From contig OV651813.1 of the NCBI GenBank assembly GCA_927349885.1, positions 6,091,945 to 6,155,944 of the forward strand: a stretch of DNA of 64,000 bases, given 5' to 3'. Source of the stretch: Psylliodes chrysocephalus (taxonomy: Eukaryota; Arthropoda; Insecta; Coleoptera; Chrysomelidae). The notes under the pieces were generated by a model, which saw only the letters and a program-made list of their open reading frames with translations, did no database searches and was not told where the DNA came from. The position numbers and the translations under genes were made by a program. Below, piece after piece: positions 1 through 11,255 of this stretch (the stretch's first letter is position 1; every line of letters starts with the position of its first letter).

Positions 1-1553
1 GTTCATCAGCCTTTTCATTTCCTTTGATACCTTTGTGCCCTGGTACCCATGCTAGTTTTGCCTTGTTGTGGATTGCCAGATCATTTAGTATTCCAAGGCA
101 GTTCCAGAAAAAACTTTGACTTGATTCTGTTTGATTCAAGAGCCTTTAAGGCTGCTTGGCTATCTGAGAGAATTAGGATGGTTTGTTTTTTGTACTTCCT
201 TCTTAAATTCTCTCGTACACACAATTCGATTGCATGTATTTCAGCATGAAATATAGTGGCATGTTTTCCCAGTGAGACGATGATGTCGCATTTGGGTTTA
301 ACTCCATGTACGCCTGAGCCTGTTCCCTTGTTAGTTTTAAATCCATCCGTATACCAAACAAGACCGCTAAGCAAGTATTTATCTATCTCCTTATTTACCT
401 CGTTCCAGTTACAGTTGACCTGGAAGAGTCTGTTAAAGGTTAGGAAGGGTGTCCTGTGATCTGATCCTATATTTAATATAGAATCATTTACTTCATGTTA
501 TTCTGGTATGTTTTATATGTCCCAGTGGGTTCGAGATTTTCAGTCTATATGCACTCATTCTTGCCTCCCCTTTTATGACTAGGTCAAGGGGTGGGAGGTT
601 TAAAATGATTTCCATAGAGACTGTCGGTGTACTTCTCTGTGCTCCTGTAATACAAAGACATGCCAGCCTCTGTACTCTTGAAAGGGTATTAAGGGCCGTT
701 TTCTGGTTTACTTTTGGCTACCAAACAACCGCTCCATAAGTTATAATGGGTCTTATTATTGCCAAATATAGCCAGTGGACCATTTTTGGGTTTAATTCCC
801 ATTTTTTCCAAATGTACGTCTCCCTACAATGAGAGACATTTTACATTTGTTGGTCACTTTCTTTTTGTAAGTGTTGTTTCCAAGTAAGTTTGCTATCTAG
901 GATTAGACCCAGATATTTTACTTGGTTCGTTTTGTTTAGCCTTCCTTCAGAGTCGGAGTTTCTAAAACCTTCAACCTTGTTTTCCGAGTAAAGGTTATGA
1001 GTTGTGCTTTGTCAGGATTTACCAAAAGGTTTTCCCTAATGTACCACATTTCTGTTAATCTAAGAGCTCTTTGTATGAGTTCAAAGACTGTGGTTTGGTG
1101 TTTCCCTCGGATAAGGATGACTATGTCATCGGCATATCCTTGGGCGTACAGCCTTTGATTTTTTAGTATATTCAGCAGTTCATCTGCCATTAGGTTCCAC
1201 AGTAGAATAGAAAGGACTCCACCCTGTTGGAATTCCCTGTAGATATTCACTTGCATGGTTTCACTGAACATTTGTGCCTGTACTTGCCGTCCGCATAACA
1301 TATCTTCCATCCACCAGCAGATATTGTCTTCTATTCCATGTTTGTGAGCAGCAGCTACCATTGATTTAAAGAAGGTATTATCAAAAGCTCCTTCTATGTC
1401 AAGAAATGCTCCTAGGACTATTTCTTGGCTACTGGGTCCTCCCTCTATCTTGGTTACAAGAGGAAACTCACAAAATGTTCCTGATTGATAGGCATGTTGG
1501 TTTGTATGAAATGGTCTCTCTATCAGAGTGGTTTTCCGGACATGCTTGATCAA
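1..1553 (-). mobile_element. I/R1/Loa-type non-LTR retrotransposon relic (RT + RNase H)
   Basis: Read on the minus strand, 1553-936 encodes a reverse transcriptase domain: HAYQSGT, VLGAFLDIEGAFDNT (catalytic Asp), QQGGVLSILLW and GYADDIVIL (the YADD box). An RNase H domain follows at about 374 to below 1, with WYTDGFKT, FHAEIHAIELC, ILSDSQAALKAL and WVPGHKGIKGNEKADE, so all four acidic catalytic positions are visible. RT followed by RNase H is the layout of the I, Loa and related LINE clades. The connecting part (930-380) is frame-broken and the element runs off the window edge. It lies in or beyond the last visible IBTK intron, in the sense orientation of the gene. Confidence 0.85.
936..1553 (-). 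pseudogene. Reverse transcriptase fragment of LINE
   Basis: This 205-codon open stretch is the palm region of the RT, from the HAYQSGT block through the FLDIEGAFDN Asp box to GYADDIVIL and the NPDKAQLITF block. The active-site acids are intact, but the N-terminal fingers, the endonuclease and any ORF1 are missing upstream, where the sequence at about 1554 changes to unrelated DNA. The element is therefore truncated and non-functional. Confidence 0.8.
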
Positions 1554-3735
1554 TCAGGTTTTCCAATCCTTTCAGTAGTGTTACTGCCAAGCATATTTTT
1601 ATATATTGTCAATTCACGTTTGAATTTACGCGCCGTTGCGTACGGACGGAGTGGCAACATTGTGCAAAGCCACGACGAGACGCGATCGATGAAAAGGGTC
1701 TCCGATCAATTGATCATTACCAACGATTTGTTCCTTACCGTTCTTAAAGTTTTGTTTCTTGTAAAGTTTCATTATCTGTCAATAAATGTTAGAAAAGTGT
1801 TGAAAGGATTTTAATTACAAACAAGACACAGGGTTGAGCATTCGTCAGCCCATACCAAGTAGAAATGACGTCAGAGTTATTGATCTATATGCCTTTGCCA
1901 CGGCATACGTTGGACAACTCTGTTTTATTTCCAGGCATTTGGTACATATTTATGCACCAAAAATGAGTTTTAAGAAATAGTTCTAATGTTTCCATTCCAG
2001 TTTTAGTGTATCTCCTTATTTAAATTTTTGTAACATAAACTACTATAATGTGTTTTACTTAGAATTTAAATTATATGTTATTATTATAAACGTCATTTAT
2101 CGTCAGTTAAGGTGATTACGACGAAACTAAAAGTGTCCAAACGGTTGCATTACACATTTACGTCATTCGTTAAACTAGAGCTAGAGCTGTCAGTTTTTTA
2201 AATAGCTTCATTTAAATGATATAAAAACGTTTTCAATACGTCAATCTTTAACTATAAAATTACTGACTTCAAATGAATCAAAGTATGACTCTAAATCTTC
2301 ATTTGAAATGAGAATTTCGCTAAGAATCGCAGCAGAGTTGCGCTACAAGTCCTCAACAATGTGAGAGGCTTTCTCAACTGGTTAGAAATACTCTCACTTG
2401 TGACGTTCGAACTGAGTATGCTCGGGCGCCAGTTTGTTTTAAACTGGTTTACTCCACTTTACCTATTCGAACTAGTTCCAAGAAGGGCTGCAGGTAGCTG
2501 CAGTGAAGAAAGAAAATTCTAGAGGGTCAACGATATTTCAGTAGTTATATAGTACCTATCGGAAAAGTATACAACGGAAAGCAAATGATTTTGAAATTAA
2601 TCGAAATTAAAACGTAATCGGAGCTCGGACTGTCTATCTCTCAACTATTCGCGGCCAACAGTTAAAATTGAATGAATTTCCTCGATTTTCGACTGGTCCA
2701 CGTTCTACAGCTTTCGCGAGGACGGTAGTGGGGACGCGATAGATTAACAGCAACATGAGATTTAACATAAAATCGATAATTATTTGCAAATTGCGGGAAT
2801 TTCTGAAAATAATAGTTTAAAAATTGGGGAACTTTAAGAACAAGGGTTGATCCAGTTAATTAAAAATAGGAATGATTTTTTAGTTCTGCTAATTAGCTAA
2901 CAGAGACGAAAAAATTTTTGTTTAAAATACTCGAAAAACTACCTCTCTAGGAAATGACTATAGAAAAGCCATGAAAACACTTGTTACATGCACATGTGAC
3001 GATGTGAAGTTAAGAACTCTTACTGATTTTCAGTTCTGACGCGATAACTAGCTTCTTCTCTTTTCAAACAGAAGGACGTGACGTACCTTCCTTGAAAATA
3101 CAAAGGTCTCGCGCCAAAATTAGGAAACTGTTTTATGAAATAATGAACATAATAGAAAAATATTTAAAACAATTTATAAAAATAAATAACATTCTTTAAC
3201 TAGCTAACAGTAGTTTATTGCTTGGGCCAAGCCGGGAATATTTGATCCATTGCAATTTGGAGATCAGGTGATCTCTTAACACATGGTGGAAATATGAGAA
3301 TTAAACAATTAATGCTTACTTGAAACCAACAGGGGCGGGTTTAGTTAGTAATTAATTTGAAATGTATTAAGACAAGATCAGTATGGATACAATAATAGCT
3401 TTTTTAACCCAAGCTCTGTTGCAAGGAAGTTGTATAAATGTATGTATGTGTGGTTTAGGTGTAGTTAGGTTACATAGCTAAAATAAGTGTCACTTAATAC
3501 GTTAAAAGGTGCTGACTTAGACTAAAAGTAACTATTTTCGTCTAAAGATCTATATTAGAACTTTATTTCGATTATGGAACTGGCTGTTAGTTATATGAAG
3601 CTTTAAAGTGTACTTTTTCAATAAATTTGTAATATGAAATCGATATAACATTTAATATTGAAGCCCCCTTTACAAAATTGGCTCTGAACAAGTTATTAAC
3701 AGAAATAGCAATCAAATAGTTTCGTTAAGACTTAC
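1554..3735. other. IBTK intron 7 part, no gene seen
   Basis: This is AT-rich unique-looking DNA between the LINE relic and IBTK exon 7. I searched the minus strand for the remaining BTB2 exon (an LYTD-like motif after an acceptor) and did not find one. No terminal inverted repeats were recognised. Confidence 0.5.
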
Positions 3736-4476
3736 CCCGTTCCATCTCATGAACATGCTGTTGAAATACTCCAATCTGGCCGCCAGTACGCACTTGTGAG
3801 CGTTCAGAGTTTTATTATCGCGACATTTGACAGTCACGTCGTAGAATTGCGGCAAATCCGATCTGTCGAACGTCAATTTTGGAACGGGACGATTAGCGGT
3901 CTTGTTTTTGTCGTAAATTTGGTATTTATCCATCTCTAAGTTTGCGAGGATTTTCAGCAAAGACGATATCTCGAATTTTTTCGCCAGTTCGTGAAGAATA
4001 CGAACTGGGTTTTTTAGATTTTTCGTATTGCTCTTGTTTTCTTGATTTTTCGATTTTTTCTTGTAAAATTCATATGCCGATATACTGCTGTTATCATCAT
4101 CCTCAATGATATCGTTAATATTGGTGTTATTTTCTTTTTCTGTGACATGGCATAATTTTTTCAAACCCTCGTTTTTCAATACCCCGCATTTCGTTAATTC
4201 GCACTCCCCCGTATAAAAATACAACAAAATTTGTCTAAATATATCCGGATTGACGTTAGTTAAAGTCAACTTGTCCTGATTTCCTATCAAATTAGCTAAA
4301 TAATGACTAGATTTGGCAACTATGTATTTGTGAGCGGGGAAATGTTTTCCTTCTACTTTGAAGGTTATGTCGTGAATCGTATCTTGTTCGTCGATTTCTT
4401 CGTAGAGCTGCGTGAAATGTTCCTTCAATTGAGACTTTTCTATATCGGGGAAAACGTAGTTTTTAAAAGGGGGTGC
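3736..4476 (-). CDS. IBTK: IBTK coding exon 7: BTB1, linker, start of BTB2
   Basis: After the acceptor CATTTTAG|GCACCC the 741-nt exon opens APPFKNYVFPDIEKSQ. BTB1 starts near DTIHDITFKVEG (protein residue about 575), with the motifs FPAHKYIVAKSSHYL and ILLYFYTGECEL. A linker contains SAYEFYKKKSK and VRILHELAKKFEISSL. BTB2 then opens FYDVTVKCRDNKTLNAHKCV and continues ARLEYFNSMFMRWNG. Both BTB domains have the D..f.v..hK..la.r core used for CUL3 binding and dimerisation. The exon ends AACGGG|GTAAGT in phase 0; the remaining BTB2 and the C-terminal tail are outside the window. Confidence 0.92.
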
Positions 4477-4489
4477 CTAAAATGAGTTT

Positions 4490-6780
4490 TAATTTAAAAA
4501 AAAGTAATTTTAACTTGTCACTTATAACAAAGGACCATGCTATTAAAGGAACTTGGACGGTGGAAACTCCGTTCAAGAAAAAACCAGCCTTTAAATCCAA
4601 AAGAAGAAAAAAGCAAGTAGAGAAAGGAAACAAAAAAGACTCCCTCAAGTCAAGGTGGAACAAAAAGAGCCAGGAATGCTTCAGCATTGAATGACACGTA
4701 CAATCCGGCTATCTGTCATCAACAGAATCCATCCGGACACTGTACTGGACAAAGACCAGGCAAACTTGGTACAAGAGGCATTGGTGGAATAACTGTACAC
4801 TGTCCCCTTAGGCTATGGAATGGAGCGAATTTAACTGTGACCGAATCCAATTACCTTCCGATACGATCAAGAGGGTCGATCTTCATCCAAAATAGACAGA
4901 GCCAGGGGACTTATTCAGCTTCAAAATCAGGAGCTGAAGACGCAGGACTGGCTGCTGATGAGTCAGAAGATTGTAAAGTATGATAACTCCTAGTCTTTTC
5001 AATCGATGAGGCCCTAGCATCGTCACAATCTCCGGGTCTATTATAAACTAGGAAGGGTGACCTTTAAAGTATTAAGACGACCTGATGAAGAATATCAGGA
5101 TGCTACAGATCAACCTCCAGCATTCAGGTTGCTTTGGCAGTACTTTCAGCTGCTATGAAGAGGTTTGAAGTACAGAACATTCAACAAGGCTAAACAAACA
5201 GGGCGATGAGAGGAATATAGCACCATATGGACCAGTTACAACTAAGCCTTACGGAAAGTCAAGAAATATTCCTGGAGGAGGCACTGTGAGGAGATAGAAA
5301 GCAACTCAAGAATGTGTCAGGCTACAGTAAATCCTTTCAAAAGACAAATAAAACATAATAAACTGTCTTAAGAACGAATTATGACAGTGCACCAGAACAG
5401 GGAATAAAACGATAAAAGAACTCTTTATGGTTCATTTTCCTGGGTAACAAACCATATAGTCCAATTGAACTAAAAACTTGTAAAGGAGCCAACAGCGAAG
5501 ACTGGCAAATTATGACTATGGGTAATCAATATTTGAATAAAAATCGTCACAATCTTCAGGTCTATTATAAGCTGGGAAGGGTGACCTTTAGAGTCTTAAG
5601 ATGACCTGATGAAGAATATCAGGATGCTACAGATCAACCTCCAGAATTCAGGTTGTTTTGGCAGTACTTTCAGCTGCTATAAAGAGATTTGAAATACAGA
5701 ACATTCAACAAGGCTAAACAAACAGGGCGATGAGAGGAATATAGCACCATATGGACCAGTTACAACTAAGCCTTACGGAAAGTCAAGAAATATTCCTGGA
5801 GGAGGCACTGTGAGGAGATAGAAAGCAACTCAAGAATGTGTCAGGCTACAGTAAATCCTTTCAAAAGACAAATAAAACATAATAAACTGTCTTAAGAACG
5901 AATTATGACAGTGCACCAGAACAGGGAATAAAACGATAAAAGAACTCTTTATGGTTCATTTTCCTGGGTAACAAACCATATAGTCCAATTGAACTAAAAA
6001 CTTGTAAAGGAGCCAACAGCGAAGACTGGCAAATTATGACTATGGATAATCAACATTTGAATGATACAAATCATCGAAAATTGACGGGATTTATCCAATA
6101 ATACTACAAAGAAGACCTGATTTTTGACACAGAAGACTTGGCAGCATATTCTAAAGCAGCCTGGTCTTTGTATAAATACAAAGGGAATGGTGAAACATTA
6201 GAGTCACTTTTAAAGCAAAACTCTAAGACCAAAAAGTCAAAACTGTAGAGAAACTGCTAGATAGACATAATGGAGACGGGAATATTGGTTCAAAGACAAA
6301 TAAACTAGTGCTATAGTGCAGAAAAATTAACAGACATATCTCTCCATCAATTAGTAAAGAGGTTGGAGAACACATTGGAAAACAAGGAGATAGAGGTAAT
6401 GTTAGGAGCCTTCTTAGATATTAAGGAAGCATTTGTCAATACCTCCATTGAATACTGTCAGAATACCGAAACAGAAAAATCGAGGACACCTGTATGACCT
6501 GGATTGACTCTAAGCTAACCATTATGGGAGAGAAGATAGCAGCTCGGGTTGCGAGGGAGGAATACTGTCTTTACTCCTGTGGAACATGGTCATGGATGGG
6601 CTACTTAAGGCTCTCAAAAATAATGAGACATAAAAACCTGAAATATGCCGATGATCATGGCAAAGAATAAATACAACACTGCAGTTAGAAATCGTATGCA
6701 AGAGGCTTTAAACATAGTAACGGAATGGATGAAAAAGGAATAACTAAAACTTAGTCCCAAGAAATCTACCATAATTCCAT
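4490..6780 (+). mobile_element. Degenerate plus-strand I/R1-type LINE in IBTK intron 6
   Basis: Plus-strand fragments are collinear with a LINE. A Lys-rich ORF1-like stretch lies at 4473-4694. The segment VINRIHPDTVLDKDQANLV follows near 4710. An endonuclease-start-like segment IRMLQINLQHSG lies near 5095-5130. An RT segment, VMLGAFLDIKEAFVNTS, lies near 6390-6440, followed by remnants of the WxxxxxLKLSPKKS block near 6740. The FLDI.EAF..T wording matches the minus-strand LINE at 936-1553, so the two are probably the same family. Frameshifts and stops are frequent. It lies antisense to IBTK. Confidence 0.7.
5021..6067 (+). repeat. 524-bp tandem duplication inside the LINE relic
   Basis: The segment beginning CGTCACAATC at 5021 recurs at 5545, and the two copies stay aligned to about 6067 (end marker GGCAAATTATGACTATGG in both). 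Long stretches, for example 5155-5520 against 5679-6044, look identical, so the duplication is recent compared with the decay of the LINE. It spans the start of the endonuclease region. Confidence 0.9.
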
Positions 6781-6837
6781 TCACGCTCTACTTATTAAAT
6801 AGATGATTAAAAATACATTTTACTATAGTTAGCTTAC

Positions 6838-7150
6838 CTGTATGACACAAAAGTCCCGTCCTTTGAGATCGCTGTTCATCGATACAGCCCGATGAATTTT
6901 GCTAATTTTCTGCAACGACACCACCACGCAATCCTCCTTATCCAAGAACACGTGAAAAGGACTTTTTTTGCTATTCTTTTCAGAAGAATTTGGCGTTTTT
7001 ATAATACTACCAGTGCCGCCGACGGCTTTCTTTTTTCTGGGCTTAATGAAACCTTTAAAAGCCTCGCCGTCTTCAGACACCAACAACAGTTCGTTCAATT
7101 GCATCGAGATTTGTTTCATTACTACGGCGCGATTTATCGAGTAAATGCAT
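6838..7150 (-). CDS. IBTK: IBTK coding exon 6: between RCC1 and BTB1
   Basis: After the acceptor TTATATAG|ATGC the exon encodes CIYSINRAVVMKQISMQ, then LLLVSEDGEAFKG (compare the VTQDGEGFRG motif of vertebrate IBTK). A Lys-rich linker (RKKKAV) follows, and then IHRAVSMNSDLKGRDFCVIQ (compare AHRAVSVSTDPSG). The donor is ATACAG|GTAAGC and the phase returns to 0. The Lys-rich linker is the least conserved part. It is flanked by repeat-filled introns on both sides. Confidence 0.87.
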
Positions 7151-7605
7151 CTATATAAAAAAAAGAATCGAGTAATATAAAGTAAATTAGCTGCGAAAGA
7201 TCTTGCACATGGCGAATATGCTCACATCACATCATCAGAAATGCCAAAAGTTTTGTAAATATTGCCAAATATATAGAACAGGATATTTAACAATCTTTTG
7301 GAACTCGACAACATCATTGGGGGCGGTGTTGAGAACCGTTAAAACAACTTTTAATAGTAAATGTGATATGGAAGAAGTTGAAGAACAAAACCAGGACACG
7401 ATATTATCATCATATCACAATAATTGTTCATTATACTGCACAACAACTTCGAGGAACACCAAACTCACTAAATTCAGAATGAATTAGTGGAGGAAAGACA
7501 CCGAAACATTCACAGAGTACCACAATACTCTTTGGAAATATCAGGGGGAATCTAAGAGAGACAACTAAAGATGTAGATTCCATCGCATTCTAGCAAATTA
7601 TAAAG
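7151..7605. other. IBTK intron 5 start, no gene seen
   Basis: Apart from the acceptor polypyrimidine tract of exon 6 I recognise nothing. A 94-codon plus-strand open frame here (7203-7487) has no recognisable domain and is likely chance. Confidence 0.4.
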
Positions 7606-7839
7606 ATGGCGCCGTCTGAGGACGACGTGGAAAATGCACTCTCTGCTATAAAGGAAGATAACTTTAAAGATAAATCTTTTAAATGTTGTCAAACTAAAAT
7701 TAGTAGAAACCTAGTGTGTGTAAATTGTGGAAACTTGTTTCACCTCTCCTGTTCAGTGAAAAACAAGATAGAATTCATAAAAGTGTCATTCAAAAATCGT
7801 CTGCTGCAACCTAAAAAAATACAATCAATTGAGGATTAA
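7606..7839 (+). pseudogene. LINE N-terminal zinc-knuckle fragment
   Basis: This 77-codon frame starts MAPSEDDVENALSAI and contains a Cys/His pattern CCQ-x8-C-x2-C-x4-FH-x2-C, a PHD- or treble-clef-like knuckle seen at the N-terminus of some insect LINE-encoded proteins. It ends in the RT fragment downstream, so most of the ORF between the two is deleted. It could instead be a captured host zinc-finger fragment, but its position in the LINE favours ORF1 or the ORF2 leader. Confidence 0.5.
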
Positions 7840-8280
7840 CAAAAGGATCAAACTAATTTGGTTATGCAGATTGTCTGACCTCGGCATACCCTATCAAGGT
7901 TATGCCGACGACATAGTCATATTTGCTAGTGGCAAGTTTAGTAATATCCTGTATGACATAGTCCAACGAGGACTAGATCATACCAAAAGATGGTGCCGTG
8001 AAGTGGGACTTATTTTAAACTCTACAAAACCAACACTAGTAGCCTTTTCAAGGAAAAGAAAACAAAACCGTTAAATTAGACGGAATAGATATAGAATGGA
8101 AAAATGAAGTCAAATATCTAGGCCTAACCCTGGACAACTACTACTTGCTTCAGGACTAAAGATACCTGGGACATGCCCCAGAATGAAATGCTAAAGAAGT
8201 ACAGTTTTGTGAAACAAAACTACAGAGCTGGGCTGCAAGAAAGAATGGAGCCAAGAGTCCATCGCGCTTGCAACCGAAAG

Positions 8281-8700
8281 ACGTGCTATTCAGTGGTATA
8301 CTGATGGTTCCAAAACCACAAAAAGAACTGGAATAGGAGTATATGACCGAGGACCAAGCACACCGAAAGCTTGGGAAAATACCCAAGCATCTTTCAGGCG
8401 GAAATTCACGCCATCGAGAAATGTATCCAGTTTAACATCGAGAGAAACTATCATAGATTAGAGATTATCATCATGACCGATAGTCAATCAGCCATCAAAG
8501 CACTGAGCTCTTACGTAATCAGCTCAAAAATGGTCTAGAGATGCCTAGAACAATTGAATGAGCTAGGCGAGAAAAATAGAGTTAATCTCACTTGGGTCCC
8601 GGGACATAATGCAGTACAGGGTAACGAGATTGCAGATAGTCTTGCAAGGAAAGGGACTCAAACACTTTGTAGGACCTGAGCCGTCCTGCGGTATCAGCAG
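8281..8700 (+). pseudogene. LINE RNase H domain, one frameshift
   Basis: The domain reads IQWYTDGSKTTKRTGIGVY in one frame. After a frameshift near 8375 it continues FQAEIHAIEKCIQFN, IIIMTDSQSAIKAL and LTWVPGHNAVQGNEIAD. The four catalytic acids (D of YTDG, E of AEIH, D of MTDS, D of EIAD) are all still encoded. One stop codon interrupts the segment after SSKMV. The domain would degrade RNA of the RNA-DNA hybrid in the intact element. Confidence 0.75.
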
Positions 8701-8807
8701 TAACATAATATTAGGAGAGATTAAAAAAGAATTGGGTAGTAGAAGAACCGATAATTGGAACAATCTCTTGGGGCTGAGACAGGCCAAGATACTTCTGGGT
8801 GAATATA

Positions 8808-9054
8808 CTGCCATCCTAAAAACAAATGCTGTATCTACTGAGAGCGATAAGTGAAGAAAATGGGATTTAAAGTTATTTCCTTAGCCCTTAAGTATTCAGA
8901 GCTGGCTAATTAATATGTTGGATTTTTAATATCTTGAAAACTTATACAACAATTCTGCTTGGCAAAAAGTTAATTCAACTTTCCACGAACCCATTGATGC
9001 AAAAATATTAAAATTTAATTTTTGTAGATACGGCATCTGTTTTTAGGACGGCAG
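8808..9054. mobile_element. 247-bp MITE with TA target duplication
   Basis: Terminal inverted repeats about 31 bp long start CTGCCATCCTAAAAACA on the left and CTGCCGTCCTAAAAACA on the right (reverse complement), ending ATGCTGTATCTAC and ATGCCGTATCTAC. TA lies on both sides (8806-8807 and 9055-9056). The element sits inside the LINE relic, which resumes its reading frame to the right. The TA duplication points to a Tc1/mariner-type mobiliser. It carries no coding sequence. Confidence 0.85.
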
Positions 9055-9056
9055 TA

Positions 9057-9345
9057 TAACCAGAAAAGATCGGAAGCCTGCATCTGCCTGAGCAAGAACA
9101 GGCTACCTTTTGTAACAGGGATCTTTACCGAGCATTGCCGACTAAAAGGACACCTAAGTAAACTAAGAGTAGTAGAGGATAGTTAGTGCAGATTCTGTGA
9201 GGAGGAGGACGAAACCTCCATTCACATCCTAACTGAATGTGTAGCTCTCCAGAATCCAAGGGCACTATATCTAGGAGGATATCAAATAGAAGAGGGAGAT
9301 TTACCGAACTTCAAACCCTACACTTCCTTGAGAAAATAGGATTGG
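9057..9345 (+). pseudogene. LINE C-terminal CCHC-like end
   Basis: The plus strand reads SKNRLPFVTGIFTEHC, then RLKGHLSKLRVVEDS, a stop, and CRFCEEEDETSIHILTEC, a Cys-Cys-His-Cys knuckle typical of the C-terminal end of R1/I/Loa-type LINE polyproteins. It directly continues the LINE interrupted by the MITE at 8808-9054. One in-frame stop separates the two parts. Confidence 0.75.
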
Positions 9346-9439
9346 AAGGGTCGTTATAGGCATTGAGACATTTCCTTAGTGCATTAGCGACAGAAGGGGA
9401 CACAATAGATCTTTTAGGTCGCAATGTATTAACACACCC

Positions 9440-10556
9440 CATTCCCAACATAACATAATGCATTAGACATTCCCCAAGGCACATTGCTTGGGCCAATATT
9501 CTTTATAATTTTTATAAGCGACATTTCAAACACTTGTGAAACATCAGATAAAGTTGTTTTTTATGCGGACGATGCCAATATGAGAAATGTGTCAGTACCC
9601 TAGTAGAAAATGGAAATAACATCACACTGAAATTTGAGGGATATTGTGAGGAAAATGGCATTTTGCTAAATTGCGAGAAAATCTTATATATGAGGTTTCT
9701 ACCTAAAAATAATACTCCTGACAAAGATTTCTGGAAAATCAATAGAAAGTACTCAATCAATAAAATTTCTAGGTCTAACTCTTGATCCTAAGGTAACGTG
9801 GGAACTTCATATCAATAAGCTATGCTCAAAGCTGAGTAGTACCTGCTTTATTCTGAGAAGTCTTAGGGATAAAGTTTCCATTAACATCTTCCGAATATTA
9901 TATTTCGAACTGGTACAATCTCAGTTACAGTATGGCTTGTTGGTGTGGGATTCCTCCTCACATGCATTCATCATGCAGAAGAAAATTGTAAGATGTATGG
10001 ATAGATCTCATCCATTAGCAAGCTGCCGAAATCTATTTAGAAAATTCTAACAGTGCATTCTTTATATATTTTACAATTAATACTGTATATCTATGATAAC
10101 AAGAATCAGTTCACCTTAAACAATGAAATTCACTCATATAATACCCGCCATAATGATGACATTCATGCACCCTTTTCAAGACTGATAGTGAGTCAGAATT
10201 CTCCCAATTACATTGGGGTTAAATGTTTCAATAAAATGAAAACGTTTATTGACTTAATCGGCACAACAGCATAAAGAATAAAATTATTAACTTCCTCTAC
10301 AATAACACATTTTACCATATTGATGAGTTCCTCAATTTTTGAACTATACAATGAAGGTATCATAATCTGTTAACCAGGTCATTTTCTAAATTTTAAATTG
10401 TATGTTTCTTTTAATAATATAAGTGTATATAATTGTTTATTATTTTTTAAGATAATTGTTTTTAAAAACAATTAGTTTTGTTTAAACTTGACTAGCCTAA
10501 TAAGTGGCTTTCACTATGTGAATGTCCTTTTATGGTGAATAAATTGACTTGATTTG
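9440..10556 (+). mobile_element. Second plus-strand LINE fragment with TTGA-type tail
   Basis: Fragments read PQGTLLGPIFFIIFISDI and VVFYADDANM (RT YADD box), then LTLDPKVTWELHINKLCSKLS and LVQSQLQYGLLVWDSSS. A 73-codon frame at 10053-10274 has HSYNTRHNDDIHAPFSRL and PNYIGVKCFNKM, the usual C-terminal end of CR1/Jockey-type LINE polyproteins. The 3' end reads GGTGAATAAATTGACTTGATTTGA near 10532-10556, with a short TTGA-like repeat as tail. Stops and frameshifts are present, and the 5' half is missing. Confidence 0.75.
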
Positions 10557-10641
10557 ATCCTAAAAATCTTATGGGCACTCCAATAATATTACTGATGCTA
10601 TTAACAAAGAATCATTAATCGCTATAAGTGAAATAACATCA

Positions 10642-10644
10642 ACA

Positions 10645-10679
<35 letters not shown>

Positions 10680-10680
10680 G
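10642..10680. repeat. (ATA)n microsatellite
   Basis: About thirteen ATA units in a row, next to an A-rich run. It is compatible with the tail of a LINE or with simple slippage. Confidence 0.9.
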
Positions 10681-11035
10681 TTTATTTTGCATTTACGGTG
10701 TACAATAGAATTACATCAATAAAAAAAAAAATAATTACGCAAATACAAAAAGAGAACGTCCAGACAGTTAAAACTGATACAAAGTGGACGCCCTCGGTTA
10801 TGGTTTTGTTCGCCAGTCGCCAACCCCGGATAGCCCCAAGAGTTAACAAAAGTATTAAAATATTAAAATCGTTTTAAGTACTTATATCCTCTCTACTTGA
10901 AGACTATCCGAAGACGGCGGCAAACGTAGAAACTAAACAAGGGTTTTTATACCTATAAGTTACAATGTTTGAATTGTAAGAGATAAAAATAAAAATATAT
11001 AAAAAATATATATTTCACTCGCTCGACACACACCA

Positions 11036-11185
11036 GGGGGTCGATTCTCGACTCGTAGGAATCCTTTCCTATAGGAATTTTTGACATTTTTCTACACATC
11101 GGAAATTTATGACATTTGTCTACATGTAGGAAAGTGTCACAAATTCCTATAGGAAAAGGTTCCTACAAGTCGAGAATTGACCCCC
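11036..11185. mobile_element. 150-bp palindromic MITE
   Basis: The left end GGGGGTCGATTCTCGAC and the reverse complement of the right end GGGGGTCAATTCTCGAC match over about 45 bp, through TAGGAA and CCTATAGGAATTT. The inner part also folds (TTGACA / TGTCAC). It would form a nearly complete hairpin. No clear target duplication was seen, so the mobiliser is not assigned. Confidence 0.75.
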
Positions 11186-11255
11186 AGGTCTCAAATTCCA
11201 AAATTATATTTTGTTTAAAGGAGGATGAGTACATAAATGCTAAGCGGTTTATAGT

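Larger units (their letters stand above)
7606..9345 (+). mobile_element. Plus-strand RNase H-bearing LINE relic with nested MITE
   Basis: In order along the plus strand: a zinc-binding N-terminal fragment (7606-7839), an RT fragment with GYADDIVIFASGK and WCREVGLILN (7829-8074), LKYLGLTLDN (about 8115), RNase H (about 8285-8680) and a C-terminal CCHC-like end (9057-9345). RT-RNase H-CCHC is the layout of I/Loa-type LINEs. A large internal deletion removes the endonuclease and most of the RT. A 247-bp TIR element interrupts it between 8808 and 9054, and reading resumes on the other side. It is antisense to IBTK. Confidence 0.8.
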
